From contig JANQPA010000097.1 in the NCBI GenBank assembly GCA_028285545.1, positions 180,870-244,869 on the forward strand: DNA of 64,000 nucleotides, in the 5' to 3' direction. Under the pieces are notes generated by a model. It had not been told where the DNA came from and ran no database searches. It saw only the letters and a program-made list of their open reading frames with translations. Shown piece by piece: positions 1 to 9,588 of this stretch. A program made the translations under genes and the position numbers. The stretch's first letter is position 1. Each line of letters starts with the position of its first letter. This DNA is from Saprospiraceae bacterium. GTDB lineage: Bacteria; Bacteroidota; Bacteroidia; Chitinophagales; Saprospiraceae.

Positions 1-1215
1 AACTCTGTACTTCCTTCTTAAGTCGTTTTTATATCGAGTTGCCGAAGCTTGATTATCAAACATTCCCAGGATTATCTTATAATTCGACCTGCCCTGACCA
101 TCTTCTACACTGATGTATATATTTTTGAATCCTCTTTTTTCAAATCCTGCCAATTGTTCCAATAAATTTTCGTATGAATTTAATGACATAACCTGAACGC
201 CAAAGCCCTGTAATTCGGGTTTAAGAAGATTTATTTTATAGAAATAATTAGAATATTCATTGCCAGTAACAAAGCCTCTTATACCATATTTACGCCGCAA
301 ATCTGTACCATAGCGCTTGGCGGCCTCTTCGTTGTCATACATGCCTATGATAATTTTATAGGCTGAAGCATCTGCAGGGTTTACGTTTAAGTAGATATTT
401 TTAAAACCTCGAGCCTGATATTTAGCAATTTGGCTGAAAACCTGTTCATTAGTATTAAGGGCCATGACCTGGACACCATAACCTGGTGTAGTTGGATGGC
501 TGACTGCCATTTTATGCAGGCCATATTTGCTGTATTCTCTTCCTGCAAACTCTCCCTCAACAGGCGACTTGGCCGTAACTTCGGCAGTGGCCGTATTATC
601 GGTGTCTGCACTAGTAGGAATAGTGGTTGGAACCACTGTTGTAGGGCTGCTTGATGAACTATTATTGTTGTTAGAATTGCTGTTATTACTGCTCGAATTA
701 TTATTTCTCTGATCAGTTGAGTTGCTGCTGTTATTAGAATTGCTGTTACTATTAGAGTTACTTGCAGAACTGGAATTATTATCGGTATTAGTATCAGGAG
801 GTGGAGGAGTGGACCTTGTTCGGGTGTTATTATTTGGAGAAGGATCCGTCTGACTTAAAGTTTCGCGACCTACTACTTCCACTTTTACCTGTGCGACTCC
901 CACAGCGATCAAGTCAATCGTTTCGGCTGCGGCACGCGATAGGTCTATGATGCGCCCTGCTGTGTATGGACCTTTATCATTGACGGTCACAACTACGGAT
1001 TTATTATTATCTGTTCTGGTAACCCTAAGCCTAGTTCCAGCTGCATGTTTTTTATGAGCAGCTGTCATTTTATTTTTATCGTAAGTAAAGCCATAGGCGG
1101 TGCGTCGGCCATGAAATTTATCATCATAAACTGAAGCCAGGCCATATTCCTGAGCTGATAAATTTATGATGGTACAAGTGCAAAAAAATAAAAGGAGGAG
1201 GAAGGGATTCTTCAT
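1..1215 (-). CDS. RlpA-like septal/cell-wall protein with SPOR repeats (3' end outside window)
   Basis: Reads from an ATG at 1215 down to base 1 without a stop, so the C-terminus is missing. Residues 1-22 are a signal peptide ending S-A-Q. Residues 23-115 form a double-psi beta-barrel of the RlpA type: ASVYDDKFHGRRTA, then TAAH (His54) and VNDKGP (Asp80), the two positions known to matter in RlpA lytic transglycosylases. A Ser/Asn-rich, low-complexity linker follows (about residues 125-215). Two similar SPOR-type modules then begin G-[YF]-GVQVM and share G-F-K-N-I-Y; the second runs off the window. SPOR domains bind denuded glycan at division septa, so a role in peptidoglycan processing in the periplasm is likely. 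It could be lytic or only structural; the family assignment is firm. Confidence 0.9.
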   Translation of the reverse strand, partial: MKNPFLLLLFFCTCTIINLSAQEYGLASVYDDKFHGRRTAYGFTYDKNKMTAAHKKHAAGTRLRVTRTDNNKSVVVTVNDKGPYTAGRIIDLSRAAAETIDLIAVGVAQVKVEVVGRETLSQTDPSPNNNTRTRSTPPPPDTNTDNNSSSASNSNSNSNSNNSSNSTDQRNNNSSSNNSNSNNNNSSSSSPTTVVPTTIPTSADTDNTATAEVTAKSPVEGEFAGREYSKYGLHKMAVSHPTTPGYGVQVMALNTNEQVFSQIAKYQARGFKNIYLNVNPADASAYKIIIGMYDNEEAAKRYGTDLRRKYGIRGFVTGNEYSNYFYKINLLKPELQGFGVQVMSLNSYENLLEQLAGFEKRGFKNIYISVEDGQGRSNYKIILGMFDNQASATRYKNDLRRKYRV

Positions 1216-1374
1216 GCTTAGTTAAATTATTTTCAAATCCAATAATATTCAAATATAAAGCAATGGATACAAGAATACCACTTAGTCATTAATTTTATGC
1301 AGTATCAGTCTTATAAAATTAAATATAGATATACTAGTAGCCCTATTCATACGAACGACTAAATAACAAATTAA

Positions 1375-2013
1375 TTACATAAAAAAGGCTTGAATCCCTT
1401 GGACGATCCCAATAAAGATTAAAAAGTATCCAATTACTTTATTAGTGACGTTTGTAATTTTTGTTGATTTTTTACTGATCCGGTGGCTAAGGAAGGTAAA
1501 AATTAACAAACCAAGGAATTTCCCAACGGATACTCCTATGGCAAATGCAATGATGATGCTCCAAGGTTGACTGGCATTAATAGGAATCATTTGCACTGTT
1601 TCCAGGTAGGTAAGTACAAAAATCCAAAATGGCAAAGTTTGTGGATTGGCAAAAGCAATAAGAGCTCCTTTGAAGAAATTGGCGAGCTGGCTGTTGGGTG
1701 TATCTTTTTTCTTTTTGACTTTCCCTTTAAAAAGAAAGATAAATCCCAAAACGATAAATAAGATGAAAGCACCAACCTTTATTGCAGGACTTTTTGTGAA
1801 AAATTCAGCTATCCACACGCTACAAAAAAGAGCGACCATAGCCTGAATTATTTCCACCAGAGCAGCAGCCAGGGAAAATAAGACACCGCACTTTAAATTG
1901 TTGCGGATAGTCGTATCGACTACTGAAAGGTTTATTGGACCAAAAGGAATGGCACTGCCAAAACTAAAGCCCATAGCTATAAAGAATGCAATAAATGGAT
2001 GAAGTGCAACCAT
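1375..2013 (-). CDS. LysE/RhtB-family amino-acid exporter
   Basis: A 212-residue protein with about six hydrophobic segments, close to the usual LysE family length. The N-terminal segment contains the family-typical G-x-x-x-P-F-G-P-x-N-L block (GSAIPFGPINL, residues about 19-29), followed by a second helix and a charged cytoplasmic loop of Lys residues near residues 95-106. Members export amino acids or related small molecules across the inner membrane; the substrate cannot be read from the sequence. It stands alone on the minus strand, divergent from mnmA. Confidence 0.82.
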   Translation of the reverse strand: MVALHPFIAFFIAMGFSFGSAIPFGPINLSVVDTTIRNNLKCGVLFSLAAALVEIIQAMVALFCSVWIAEFFTKSPAIKVGAFILFIVLGFIFLFKGKVKKKKDTPNSQLANFFKGALIAFANPQTLPFWIFVLTYLETVQMIPINASQPWSIIIAFAIGVSVGKFLGLLIFTFLSHRISKKSTKITNVTNKVIGYFLIFIGIVQGIQAFFM

Positions 2014-2372
2014 ATATACGATGTTTCAATTTCGGCCCATTAACTTTTAAATGCTGAAAAATGGTCCGCTTATAGAGTTTTCTTCCTAGTACTGTTAACT
2101 AATATAACAATAATTTTCTCTATATGGATTGATCCCATGATTAATATACTTAGAAAATTAATTGTTAAATAAAGGTCAAAATTACGAATTTGAGCGTTCA
2201 TAACCCACTTTATGCTATATTTTCGACGATAATGCTCTTACCGGCGATGAAATTTCCTGCAAAATATTCTCCCTCACCTACAGATAATGCTTTAATTTTT
2301 ATTTTTTCGTAAACTAAAGCAGGCCAAAAAGTGTATTTTTGTTGTTTGAAAAAAATACATGACTATTAACAT
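2014..2372. other. Divergent intergenic region between the LysE gene and mnmA
   Basis: About 360 bases with no convincing gene. It holds the leader regions of two divergent genes and a candidate promoter box for mnmA. A minus-strand open frame without a start codon is discussed under rejected items. Confidence 0.5.
2334..2341 (+). promoter_or_regulatory. Candidate -7 box (TATTTTTG) of mnmA
   Basis: TATTTTTG matches the Bacteroidetes sigma-ABfr -7 consensus TAnnTTTG and lies about 31 bases upstream of the mnmA ATG, implying a leader of about 25 nt. No clear TTG is found at the usual spacing, so support is moderate. Confidence 0.35.
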
Positions 2373-3467
2373 ATGAGTAAGCACGGAAAAGTCTTGGTGG
2401 CCATGAGTGGTGGCATTGATAGTACAGTAACCGCCATGATGTTGCATGAAGAAGGGTATGAAGTAATCGGTATTACCATGAAGACATGGGACTATGCCAA
2501 TTCGGGAGGAACTCAAAAAGAAACGGGTTGCTGTAGCCTGGATTCAATTAATGATGCCAGGCAGGTAGCTGTAGATATGGGTTTTCATCATTTTATCATT
2601 GACATTCGGGATGAATTTGGAGATTATGTAATTGATAATTTTGTTGATGAGTATATGGCTGGACGTACTCCCAATCCCTGTGTGCTTTGTAATACCCACA
2701 TAAAATGGAGTGCTCTGTTAAAAAGAGCTGATGCCCTTGGCTGTGAGTTTATTGCCACAGGCCATTATGCAAAGATTAAAGAAGCAAATGGGAGGAAATA
2801 CATTTCTAAAGCCAAAGATGATAAAAAAGATCAGTCTTATGTGTTGTGGGGGCTGAGCCAGGAATGTATGAATAGAAGCAGGTTTCCTCTAGGAGGATAC
2901 ACCAAACCAGAAGTCAGACAAATGGCTTTCGACTGGGGCTATACCGACCTTTCAAAAAAGGGAGAGAGCTATGAAATTTGCTTTGTTCCAGATAATGACT
3001 ACAGGGGATTTTTAAAACGAAAAATCGAGGGACTGGAAGAAAAGGTAGCCGGAGGACTTTTTGTCAATGCCAGCGGTGAAGTTCTTGGCCAGCATAAAGG
3101 TTATCCTTTTTATACCATTGGACAACGCCGAGGACTTGGATTGGCATTTGGAGAACCCATGTATGTTACAGAAATTCAACCGGAATCAAATACGGTTGTT
3201 TTAGGAACCGTAGACGAACTGGTCCGAAATGGTATGAAAGTAGGCAAGCTTAATTTAATGAAATACGCTACCTTGCCTGAAGGCTTTGAAGCAGTAACCA
3301 AAATCAGGTATAAAGACGCTGGTACTCTTAGTCATTTATTTCATGAAAATGAAGAACTAAAAGTGGAGTTTTTAGCTAATGTTCGCGGAGTAGCACCAGG
3401 ACAATCAGCCGTCTTTTATGAAGGAGAAGATGTTGTCGGTGGAGGAATTATTTTAGGTAGTCTTTGA
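2373..3467 (+). CDS. mnmA: tRNA-uridine 2-sulfurtransferase MnmA
   Basis: Makes the 2-thio group of s2U34 in tRNA for Lys, Glu and Gln. The 364-residue length is normal. The PP-loop SGGIDS is at residues 12-17, the adenylation nucleophile Cys103 is in NPCVLCN (101-107), and the second catalytic Cys203 is in EICFVPDND. The C-terminal part contains the TIGQRRGLGLAF block and ends with the beta-barrel domain. The ATG start gives the standard N-terminus directly before the PP-loop. It is followed by a lipoprotein gene and rimM on the same strand. Confidence 0.97.
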   Translation: MSKHGKVLVAMSGGIDSTVTAMMLHEEGYEVIGITMKTWDYANSGGTQKETGCCSLDSINDARQVAVDMGFHHFIIDIRDEFGDYVIDNFVDEYMAGRTPNPCVLCNTHIKWSALLKRADALGCEFIATGHYAKIKEANGRKYISKAKDDKKDQSYVLWGLSQECMNRSRFPLGGYTKPEVRQMAFDWGYTDLSKKGESYEICFVPDNDYRGFLKRKIEGLEEKVAGGLFVNASGEVLGQHKGYPFYTIGQRRGLGLAFGEPMYVTEIQPESNTVVLGTVDELVRNGMKVGKLNLMKYATLPEGFEAVTKIRYKDAGTLSHLFHENEELKVEFLANVRGVAPGQSAVFYEGEDVVGGGIILGSL

Positions 3468-3571
3468 CATAAAACATTCTGAATCAAATAAACAACTTAC
3501 AGAATAATCCCAAAATGTCGAAAATGTTAGTGAATTCTAGTGCTCATAACACCGCACCACACTCCTTTATA

Positions 3572-4339
3572 ATGGCCAGGTGTCTCATTTTGGGGATTAT
3601 TCTTCTGCTTTGTTTTTCATCTTGTAATAAAAACAAAATTGAAGAACCTAATCTAGATTTTGGTTATGACTATTTTCCTCTAGATATCGGGAATACCTGG
3701 GTTTACACTGCTGATTCCATTATTTTTGATCCCATTGCATTTGGAACTAAAATAGATACCATCCAATTTTTGATTCGAGAAACCATCACCGATACTTTTC
3801 GAAGCAATAGTGGTCAATTAGTATACCGAGTGAAGTATGAGGAACAGGGTAAAGACAGAAATTGGCAGGTCAAATTTATTTATAGTGCCCAAATGGAACC
3901 TACCAGGGCTATTCGGACCGAGAATAATTTGAGTTTTATCAAAATAGTTTTTCCCTTGGAGTTGGGGCGATCGTGGAATGGTAATGCTTTTATAGATGAA
4001 CAAAAAATTATAAAAGTGGCAGGAGAGCCTATAAGTATGTTTAAAGGCTGGGAAAATTATTCCTTCTTGGAGCAATTTGAAAAAATTGATGTAAATGGGC
4101 AATCCTTTGATGATGTATTTAAGGTAGAAATGGCAAATTCTGAAAATTTGGTGGAATTTAGAAAAGCTAATGAATATTATGCTAAAGGGATTGGCTTGGT
4201 CTTTCAGGAGCTAATAATCCTGGATACTCAATGTCAGGTTTGTTGCAATAAGGATTTGGTAATATGTAATGGGATTAGTTGGGAGGAAAAGGCAGAACGT
4301 GGCTTTATTTTCCGAAAAACCTTGATCTCTTTTCAATAA
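3572..4339 (+). CDS. Predicted lipoprotein of unknown function
   Basis: The chosen ATG gives a short N-terminus MARC..., a hydrophobic stretch and a lipobox ending FSSC, after which the mature chain begins N-K-N-K. An upstream in-frame ATG at 3515 would add 19 residues and fit a signal peptide less well. The mature part contains F-P-L-D-I-G-N-T-W-V-Y, a pattern common in Bacteroidetes lipoproteins with a beta-rich fold, and a CQVCC cluster near the end. I do not recognise a family with confidence. It lies between mnmA and rimM, 10 bases ahead of the latter, so co-transcription is likely. Confidence 0.75.
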   Translation: MARCLILGIILLLCFSSCNKNKIEEPNLDFGYDYFPLDIGNTWVYTADSIIFDPIAFGTKIDTIQFLIRETITDTFRSNSGQLVYRVKYEEQGKDRNWQVKFIYSAQMEPTRAIRTENNLSFIKIVFPLELGRSWNGNAFIDEQKIIKVAGEPISMFKGWENYSFLEQFEKIDVNGQSFDDVFKVEMANSENLVEFRKANEYYAKGIGLVFQELIILDTQCQVCCNKDLVICNGISWEEKAERGFIFRKTLISFQ

Positions 4340-4349
4340 TTTAGTCTAA

Positions 4350-4865
4350 ATGGACTTTACAAAAATTGGACAACTAAAAAAAGCATATGGCCTGCAAGGA
4401 CAACTTCGCGTTTTTATTGAAGAGCCCTTCTGGGAAGACGTCATGGCAGCAAATGTTCTGTTCATTGAATTAAAAGGGCAGAAAATTCCCTATTTTATTG
4501 AAAATATCGATCGAAAAAAGGGAGATCACATCAAATTTGAAGAAGTCGATAATAAAGAAGCTGCTACCAAACTTAGCAACAAAATAATTTTTATTCGAAC
4601 TTCTGATCTCATTCCGGCTGAAAAAAGAACTAAGAAATCAGCTGACCAAATGACTTTTCTGGTAGGCTTTGAATTAGTTACAAAAAATGAGGGTAGAATT
4701 GGTGAAATATCTGAGGTCATTGAGATGCCAATGCAAATCATGCTTTCCGTACAAACCAAGGAAAAAGAAATATTAATCCCTCTTGTAGATGATTTTATTG
4801 AGGATGTTTTTCTTGAAAAAAAACAAATTGTAATGAACTTGCCAGAAGGAATTTTAGACTTATAA
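4350..4865 (+). CDS. rimM: Ribosome maturation factor RimM
   Basis: A 171-residue protein, normal for RimM, which helps process and assemble the 16S rRNA 3' domain around S19. The N-terminal barrel begins IGQLKKAYGLQGQLRV, matching the family G-x-[ILV]-x-x-x-[HY]-G-[LI]-x-G-x-[ILV] block; the PRC-barrel follows, with ILIPLVDDFIEDVFLEKKQI near the end. The usual partners rpsP and trmD are not beside it; instead it follows mnmA and a lipoprotein gene. Confidence 0.95.
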   Translation: MDFTKIGQLKKAYGLQGQLRVFIEEPFWEDVMAANVLFIELKGQKIPYFIENIDRKKGDHIKFEEVDNKEAATKLSNKIIFIRTSDLIPAEKRTKKSADQMTFLVGFELVTKNEGRIGEISEVIEMPMQIMLSVQTKEKEILIPLVDDFIEDVFLEKKQIVMNLPEGILDL

Positions 4866-5043
4866 ATTCAATATAATCAGTATTATAATAATCCGAATTT
4901 GTTTTCAAAGTTTATGATTTCCTGTTTGTCAAATGGAATTTGAGTGTTAAACGAATCTTGTTGATGCTCCTGATTTTTCCTCAAAGATGGAACTTTCTAC
5001 CTCCAAATTCACCTTATTTCCTTGGAAATGATATTATTGAATT

Positions 5044-6438
5044 ATGGCAAAATTAAAAATAAGAGGTAAGGATCTGATCCGTATTGGCTATCCAGAAGGA
5101 CCAGCTATTGGAATGGCCATCAACATGATGTTGAAGTATCACCGTAAAAAATCAAAAGTATGGGTGATGGCAAAACTTAAGGAGGTACTTGAGAATCCGG
5201 ATCAGTATGCCAATGATGAAGTTTTGGGGAGAATTGTGGAAACCTTAAAATCCACGGAGCCCAAAAAAGAAATTGAGCTGAAAGAAAAGGCAGAGGATTA
5301 CCTCATTTTTGGAAGGTCTCAGATAGAAGATGGTGCCCTTAATCAAATGGATACTGCCATGCGCTTGCCTGTAACCGTGGATGGTGCTTTAATGCCTGAT
5401 GCTCATCAAGGTTATGGATTGCCTATAGGCGGAGTGTTGGCAGTGGAAAATGCTGTAATTCCTTATGGTGTAGGAGTAGATATAGGTTGTAGAATGTGTT
5501 TGAGTATTTATGATCACCCTGAACCATTTTTGGAGAACAACCGCTCAAAATTAAAGGACATATTGGAAAGGAACACTCGATTTGGTTTTGATGCATTCGA
5601 TAAACCAATGGATGATGAAATATTTGAGAGACCAGAATTTCGAGAAATTCCTAAGCTAAAATCATTAAAACAAAAAGCTGTATCACAGATTGGCTCATCA
5701 GGAGGAGGGAATCATTTTGTTGAATTTGGATTGGTTACCCTTGATCATTATCCAAATGCTCTTAATTTGGATGAGGGTACCTATCTGGCAGTTTTATCCC
5801 ACTCAGGATCCAGAGGCTTTGGAGCAAATGTTGCTAACCATTATACTAAAATTGCAATGGAGAAAACTCTTCTTCCTAAGAGTGCTAAGCATCTTGCCTG
5901 GCTGGATCTGAATTCAGAAGAAGGGATGGAATATTGGTTGGCAATGAATCTGGCAGGTGATTATGCTTCAGCATGCCACCATCATATTCACCACAGGATT
6001 GGATTGGCTCTGGGAGAAAAAGCAATAGCCAGAGTGGAAAATCATCATAATTTTGCCTGGAAGGAAGTTTTACCTGATGGTCGTGAAGTTATAATCCATC
6101 GTAAAGGAGCAACCCCGGCTAAGAAGGGGGAGATGGGAGTGATACCTGGATCCATGACAGCACCTGGTTTCATTGTTAGAGGTAAAGGAAATCCTGACTC
6201 TCTACAATCTGCTTCTCATGGGGCCGGCCGGCAAATGTCTCGAAGAAAGGCCATAGAAAGCATCAGCAAAAAGGAGTTTAAAAAGCACCTCGAGAAACAT
6301 CAGGTAGATTTGATTGGGGGAGATCTGGATGAAGCGCCTTTTGCTTATAAGGATATACATCATGTCATGAAAAATCAGGAAGATCTGGTAGATATCGTTG
6401 GATTATTTTATCCAAAAATTGTGAGAATGGCAAAATGA
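5044..6438 (+). CDS. rtcB: RNA-splicing ligase RtcB
   Basis: A GTP- and Mn2+-dependent RNA ligase joining 2',3'-cyclic phosphate (or 3'-phosphate) ends to 5'-OH ends. The 464 residues include all metal and catalytic motifs: GVGVDIGCRM (Asp146, Cys149), SGGGNHFVEFG (His224), LSHSGSRGFG (His253), the NHHNFAW block (334-339), and SASHGAGRQMSRR with the His392 that is guanylylated in known RtcB enzymes. No rtcA, archease or rtcR gene is adjacent, so a role in general RNA repair is the most that can be inferred. Its stop is only 15 bases from the convergent purB stop. Confidence 0.97.
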   Translation: MAKLKIRGKDLIRIGYPEGPAIGMAINMMLKYHRKKSKVWVMAKLKEVLENPDQYANDEVLGRIVETLKSTEPKKEIELKEKAEDYLIFGRSQIEDGALNQMDTAMRLPVTVDGALMPDAHQGYGLPIGGVLAVENAVIPYGVGVDIGCRMCLSIYDHPEPFLENNRSKLKDILERNTRFGFDAFDKPMDDEIFERPEFREIPKLKSLKQKAVSQIGSSGGGNHFVEFGLVTLDHYPNALNLDEGTYLAVLSHSGSRGFGANVANHYTKIAMEKTLLPKSAKHLAWLDLNSEEGMEYWLAMNLAGDYASACHHHIHHRIGLALGEKAIARVENHHNFAWKEVLPDGREVIIHRKGATPAKKGEMGVIPGSMTAPGFIVRGKGNPDSLQSASHGAGRQMSRRKAIESISKKEFKKHLEKHQVDLIGGDLDEAPFAYKDIHHVMKNQEDLVDIVGLFYPKIVRMAK

Positions 6439-6453
6439 GTGCTTACCTTGCCA

Positions 6454-7785
6454 CTAACGACCGAGATAATTATCGGGCTTGATATTTCGCAGTTCTTCCT
6501 TTACCGAGGCGCTTACATTCAAGCCATCAATAAATTCCAATATGTCATGCTCCTGGATGTTAGATTTTCCTCTTGTAAGCTCTTTTAAAGCTTCATAGGG
6601 CTTAGGATAGTTTTCACGCCTCAATATGGTTTGGATGGCTTCAGCCACCACAGCCCAATTGTCATCGAGATCCTCTTTCAGTTTAGTAACGTTAAGGTGT
6701 ACTTTTCCTAATCCTTTGATAATGGATTGGAAGGCAATAAGCATATGGGCAAAAGGAACTCCAATATTGCGTAAAACCGTACTATCCGTAAGATCTCTTT
6801 GAAGCCTTGATATGGGAAGTTTGTTTGCCAAATGGTCAAAAACAGCATTTGCAATCCCAAGGTTTCCCTCTGCATTTTCAAAATCAATGGGATTGACCTT
6901 GTGTGGCATGGCTGATGAACCTACCTCACCAGGAATGGCCTTTTGCTTAAAGTAATCCATGGAAATATAGGTCCATATATCTTTACAAAAGTCCAATAAT
7001 ATGGTATTGATTCTACTAAAGACATGGAATATTGAGGCTAAATTATCATAATGTTCGATTTGAGTGGTAGGAAACGCTCGGTCCAGACCTATATTTTTTT
7101 TGATAAAATTATCTGCGAATTCATGCCAGTCAATATTTGGATAGGCCACAAAATGAGCATTGAAATTACCGGTAGCTCCACCAAATTTGGCCCGGATGGG
7201 AATTTCATTAAGTTGCCTGAGTTGTTCAAGAATCCTGGCCACAAATACCTGCATTTCTTTTCCTAGTCTGGTAGGGGAGGCGGCCTGGCCATGAGTACGA
7301 GCAAGCATAGGGACTTCTTGCCAGGTTTCTATAATTCTATTAATGGCATTAATAAGCTGTTGAATAAATGGTAAAATGGCTTGATTTATGGCGTGATCCA
7401 GGGAAAGAGGAATAGCGGTGTTATTGATATCTTGCGAAGTAAGACCAAAATGAATGAACTCTTTAAATTCAGATAAGCCCAGGTCATCCATTTTATCTTT
7501 GATGTAGTATTCAACTGCCTTAACATCGTGATTGGTGGTTTTTTCTATGTTTTTGACCTTTTGGGCTTCAGCCTCATCCAATTGATTGACGATTCGCCTC
7601 AGTTCGGAATATTTTTCGGGATCAAAACCAGCAAGCTGTGGTAAAGGAAGTTCGCATAAAGCAATAAAATATTCTACCTCGATTAATACCCTATACTTTA
7701 TGAGGGCAAATTCAGAAAAATATTCTTGTAAATCTTTTGTCTTATTGTGGTACCTGCCGTCTACAGGAGAAATTGCAAATAACAT
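6454..7785 (-). CDS. purB: Adenylosuccinate lyase
   Basis: Catalyses two fumarate-releasing steps of purine synthesis (SAICAR to AICAR, adenylosuccinate to AMP) in the cytoplasm. The 443-residue chain starts MLFAISPVDGRY, the typical PurB N-terminus, has TSQD (116-119), HGQ (165-167), and the superfamily signature GSSAMPHKVNP (289-299) with the flexible-loop catalytic serine. A TACATTTG box on the minus strand 30 bases upstream may be the promoter. Confidence 0.97.
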   Translation of the reverse strand: MLFAISPVDGRYHNKTKDLQEYFSEFALIKYRVLIEVEYFIALCELPLPQLAGFDPEKYSELRRIVNQLDEAEAQKVKNIEKTTNHDVKAVEYYIKDKMDDLGLSEFKEFIHFGLTSQDINNTAIPLSLDHAINQAILPFIQQLINAINRIIETWQEVPMLARTHGQAASPTRLGKEMQVFVARILEQLRQLNEIPIRAKFGGATGNFNAHFVAYPNIDWHEFADNFIKKNIGLDRAFPTTQIEHYDNLASIFHVFSRINTILLDFCKDIWTYISMDYFKQKAIPGEVGSSAMPHKVNPIDFENAEGNLGIANAVFDHLANKLPISRLQRDLTDSTVLRNIGVPFAHMLIAFQSIIKGLGKVHLNVTKLKEDLDDNWAVVAEAIQTILRRENYPKPYEALKELTRGKSNIQEHDILEFIDGLNVSASVKEELRNIKPDNYLGR

Positions 7786-7814
7786 ATATCCTTTCCTTTA
7801 AATTTTTGGAAGCA

Positions 7815-7822
7815 CAAATGTA
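7815..7822 (-). promoter_or_regulatory. Candidate -7 box (TACATTTG) of purB
   Basis: On the minus strand this reads TACATTTG, an exact match to TAnnTTTG, 30 bases before the purB start. No clear TTTG is found at the usual distance upstream. Confidence 0.35.
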
Positions 7823-7886
7823 ATACAAATGATTTAAAAGAAGGTTTATATAAAACAAATGGAATAAGCAGATTATAAGAAAAACT

Positions 7887-7932
7887 TCCCAATACCCCAA
7901 TAACCCAATACCCCAATACCCCAATACCCAAT
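7887..7932. repeat. Short tandem repeat, unit about CCCCAATA
   Basis: Five to six imperfect 8-base units (CCCCAATA / ACCCAATA) lie between purB and the BioD-like gene and run directly into the stop codon of the latter. One strand is free of G. Similar A/C-rich tracts occur near 14.0 and 17.9 kb. Confidence 0.8.
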
Positions 7933-9056
7933 TAAGATTTAATAGGAATATTCAGCTGTTTTAAAAATAAATCAAAATTTACATGCTTTTTGATTAAATC
8001 AATAGCCCTTTTGGATTTCCAGGGAGTTTTAGTGTTGATTTTCACTTCAATCCGACTAATTTTCACTACGGAGCCATAGGTATCGAGTTTGGTGGTGATA
8101 ACAGGGATATTGTATTTTCGGAAATAAGGATTGTTTAAATCCGCCTCATCATACCATTTAGCATGCCGACCATCACCTGTAACAATTACTCCGGAAAGAG
8201 GGGATTTGGTGAGGTTTTTTAATTTGCCAATTTTTTCAATTTTGTCAATGGCTTCATTCAGCCTTTTAATACTGGCTACGAGAAGCATATTTTGGTGGGT
8301 ACTGAATTCTTCGGCATCAATCAAGGAACCTGCGATAATATCTTCGACTTTATTATTTAAACGATGACCATTTAATAAAACATTACCATGAATGGCCTGC
8401 TTTACCGTTTCCATAATGGGAAATGAAAGGGTAGGGTCATAGGGGAGGATGCCCAATAAAGGAAGGCCCATTCTTTTTAATGATTTTTCCAGATAAAATT
8501 TCAGGTCATTTATTTTTTCAGGTTTTACTTTGTTAACGATTACTCCAAGTATCGGCACTTTTTCCTCTCTAAACATTGCCGTACTCATCCATAATTTATC
8601 AATGGTCCTTCCAATGCCTCCTTCCACAACCATCACAACTCCGGCTCCTAACATTTTGGCAACTCTGGCATTTGAAAGATCAACAACACTTCCAACTCCT
8701 GGATGCCCAGTACCTTCAAACACCACTACATCATTTTGTTGATCAAGTATAGAAGCTGCTTTTAATATCCTGGAATTAAAATCATACTGGCTAGGATCTT
8801 CAATGTATTTTTTGGTAACTCCTCTGGCAATTATTACAGGACTATGCCATTCTGGATTCATTTCGAATCCAATTACTTTTGAAAATAAAACCGCGTCCTT
8901 ATCTGCAATCAAGCCATTGTGCATAAGGTATTTCTGACCAACTGGCTTACAATATCCCGTTGACAAACCCTGAGACTTAAGATTGGCAATCAAACCCAGG
9001 GTAGAAGTTGTTTTTCCAACATGTTGGCCTGTAGCGGCAACGTATATCTTTTTCAT
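7932..9056 (-). CDS. BioD-like P-loop ATPase with DRTGG domain
   Basis: A 374-residue protein starting MKKIYVAATGQHVGKTT, with the P-loop GQHVGKTT at residues 10-17 as in dethiobiotin synthetase-like ATPases. The middle continues as a BioD-like fold (FEGTGHPGVGS, VVEGGIGRTIDK, GVIVNKV), and the last third resembles the DRTGG domain (SGVIVTGDGRHAKWYDEADL). This is the architecture of the N-terminal regulatory half of long phosphotransacetylases, but the PTA catalytic domain is absent and there is no biotin gene nearby. A regulatory or ligand-sensing function is more likely than biotin synthesis. Confidence 0.8.
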   Translation of the reverse strand: MKKIYVAATGQHVGKTTSTLGLIANLKSQGLSTGYCKPVGQKYLMHNGLIADKDAVLFSKVIGFEMNPEWHSPVIIARGVTKKYIEDPSQYDFNSRILKAASILDQQNDVVVFEGTGHPGVGSVVDLSNARVAKMLGAGVVMVVEGGIGRTIDKLWMSTAMFREEKVPILGVIVNKVKPEKINDLKFYLEKSLKRMGLPLLGILPYDPTLSFPIMETVKQAIHGNVLLNGHRLNNKVEDIIAGSLIDAEEFSTHQNMLLVASIKRLNEAIDKIEKIGKLKNLTKSPLSGVIVTGDGRHAKWYDEADLNNPYFRKYNIPVITTKLDTYGSVVKISRIEVKINTKTPWKSKRAIDLIKKHVNFDLFLKQLNIPIKS

Positions 9057-9588
9057 AATTGCCCCATATTTATGATTATGGCTGACAATATAAGCTTATG
9101 TTTTTGATGTGACAATAGTATTATTCAATATTTTAATTTGAGATTTCAACTCAGTTTCCGTTTTATTTGTTTTTTAATATTTCTAAGCTTATTATTGTAG
9201 GTATATTGTTATTTTTGTTTAAATAATTGATTAATAGTGGTTTGTGAAGTAGTATTGTTGCAGTTGAATGATGTTCACGATTAGCAATGTTCGAATTGTA
9301 GAGAGAAGAGCAAATAAAAATATTCTAAACAAAGGATTATTGAAAGTATTGAACCTTTTTTGCAAATTCGCGTATTTAATTTCGCTTGTTGTGTCCGTTT
9401 TTCGAACATAGGGATCACTTTATACATTGTTAAGAATAGGCTATTTAAAAAAAAATCCTTTATGTTTACGCCTTCTTTTGGATTAGAGGATGAAAAAATT
9501 TGATAGGTAATTCCAGTCATTAATGTGTACTGGAAGAAAATCGATTGGAGTTTTAATTTTTATTCACAGGGAAAAGCCCCGAAAAGAG
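9057..9588. other. Divergent intergenic region before topA
   Basis: About 530 AT-rich bases between divergent genes. One TATTTTTG box (9210-9217, plus strand) matches the Bacteroidetes -7 consensus but sits about 370 bases from topA. No RNA gene or convincing ORF was seen. Confidence 0.4.

Noticed and set aside
2210..2350. Minus-strand open frame of about 45 codons with protein-like residues (ending AGNFIAGKSIIVENIA) between the LysE gene and mnmA
   Set aside because: No start codon, it overlaps the mnmA leader, and the frame is closed by a stop just upstream. It may be a decayed gene end, but nothing else supports it.
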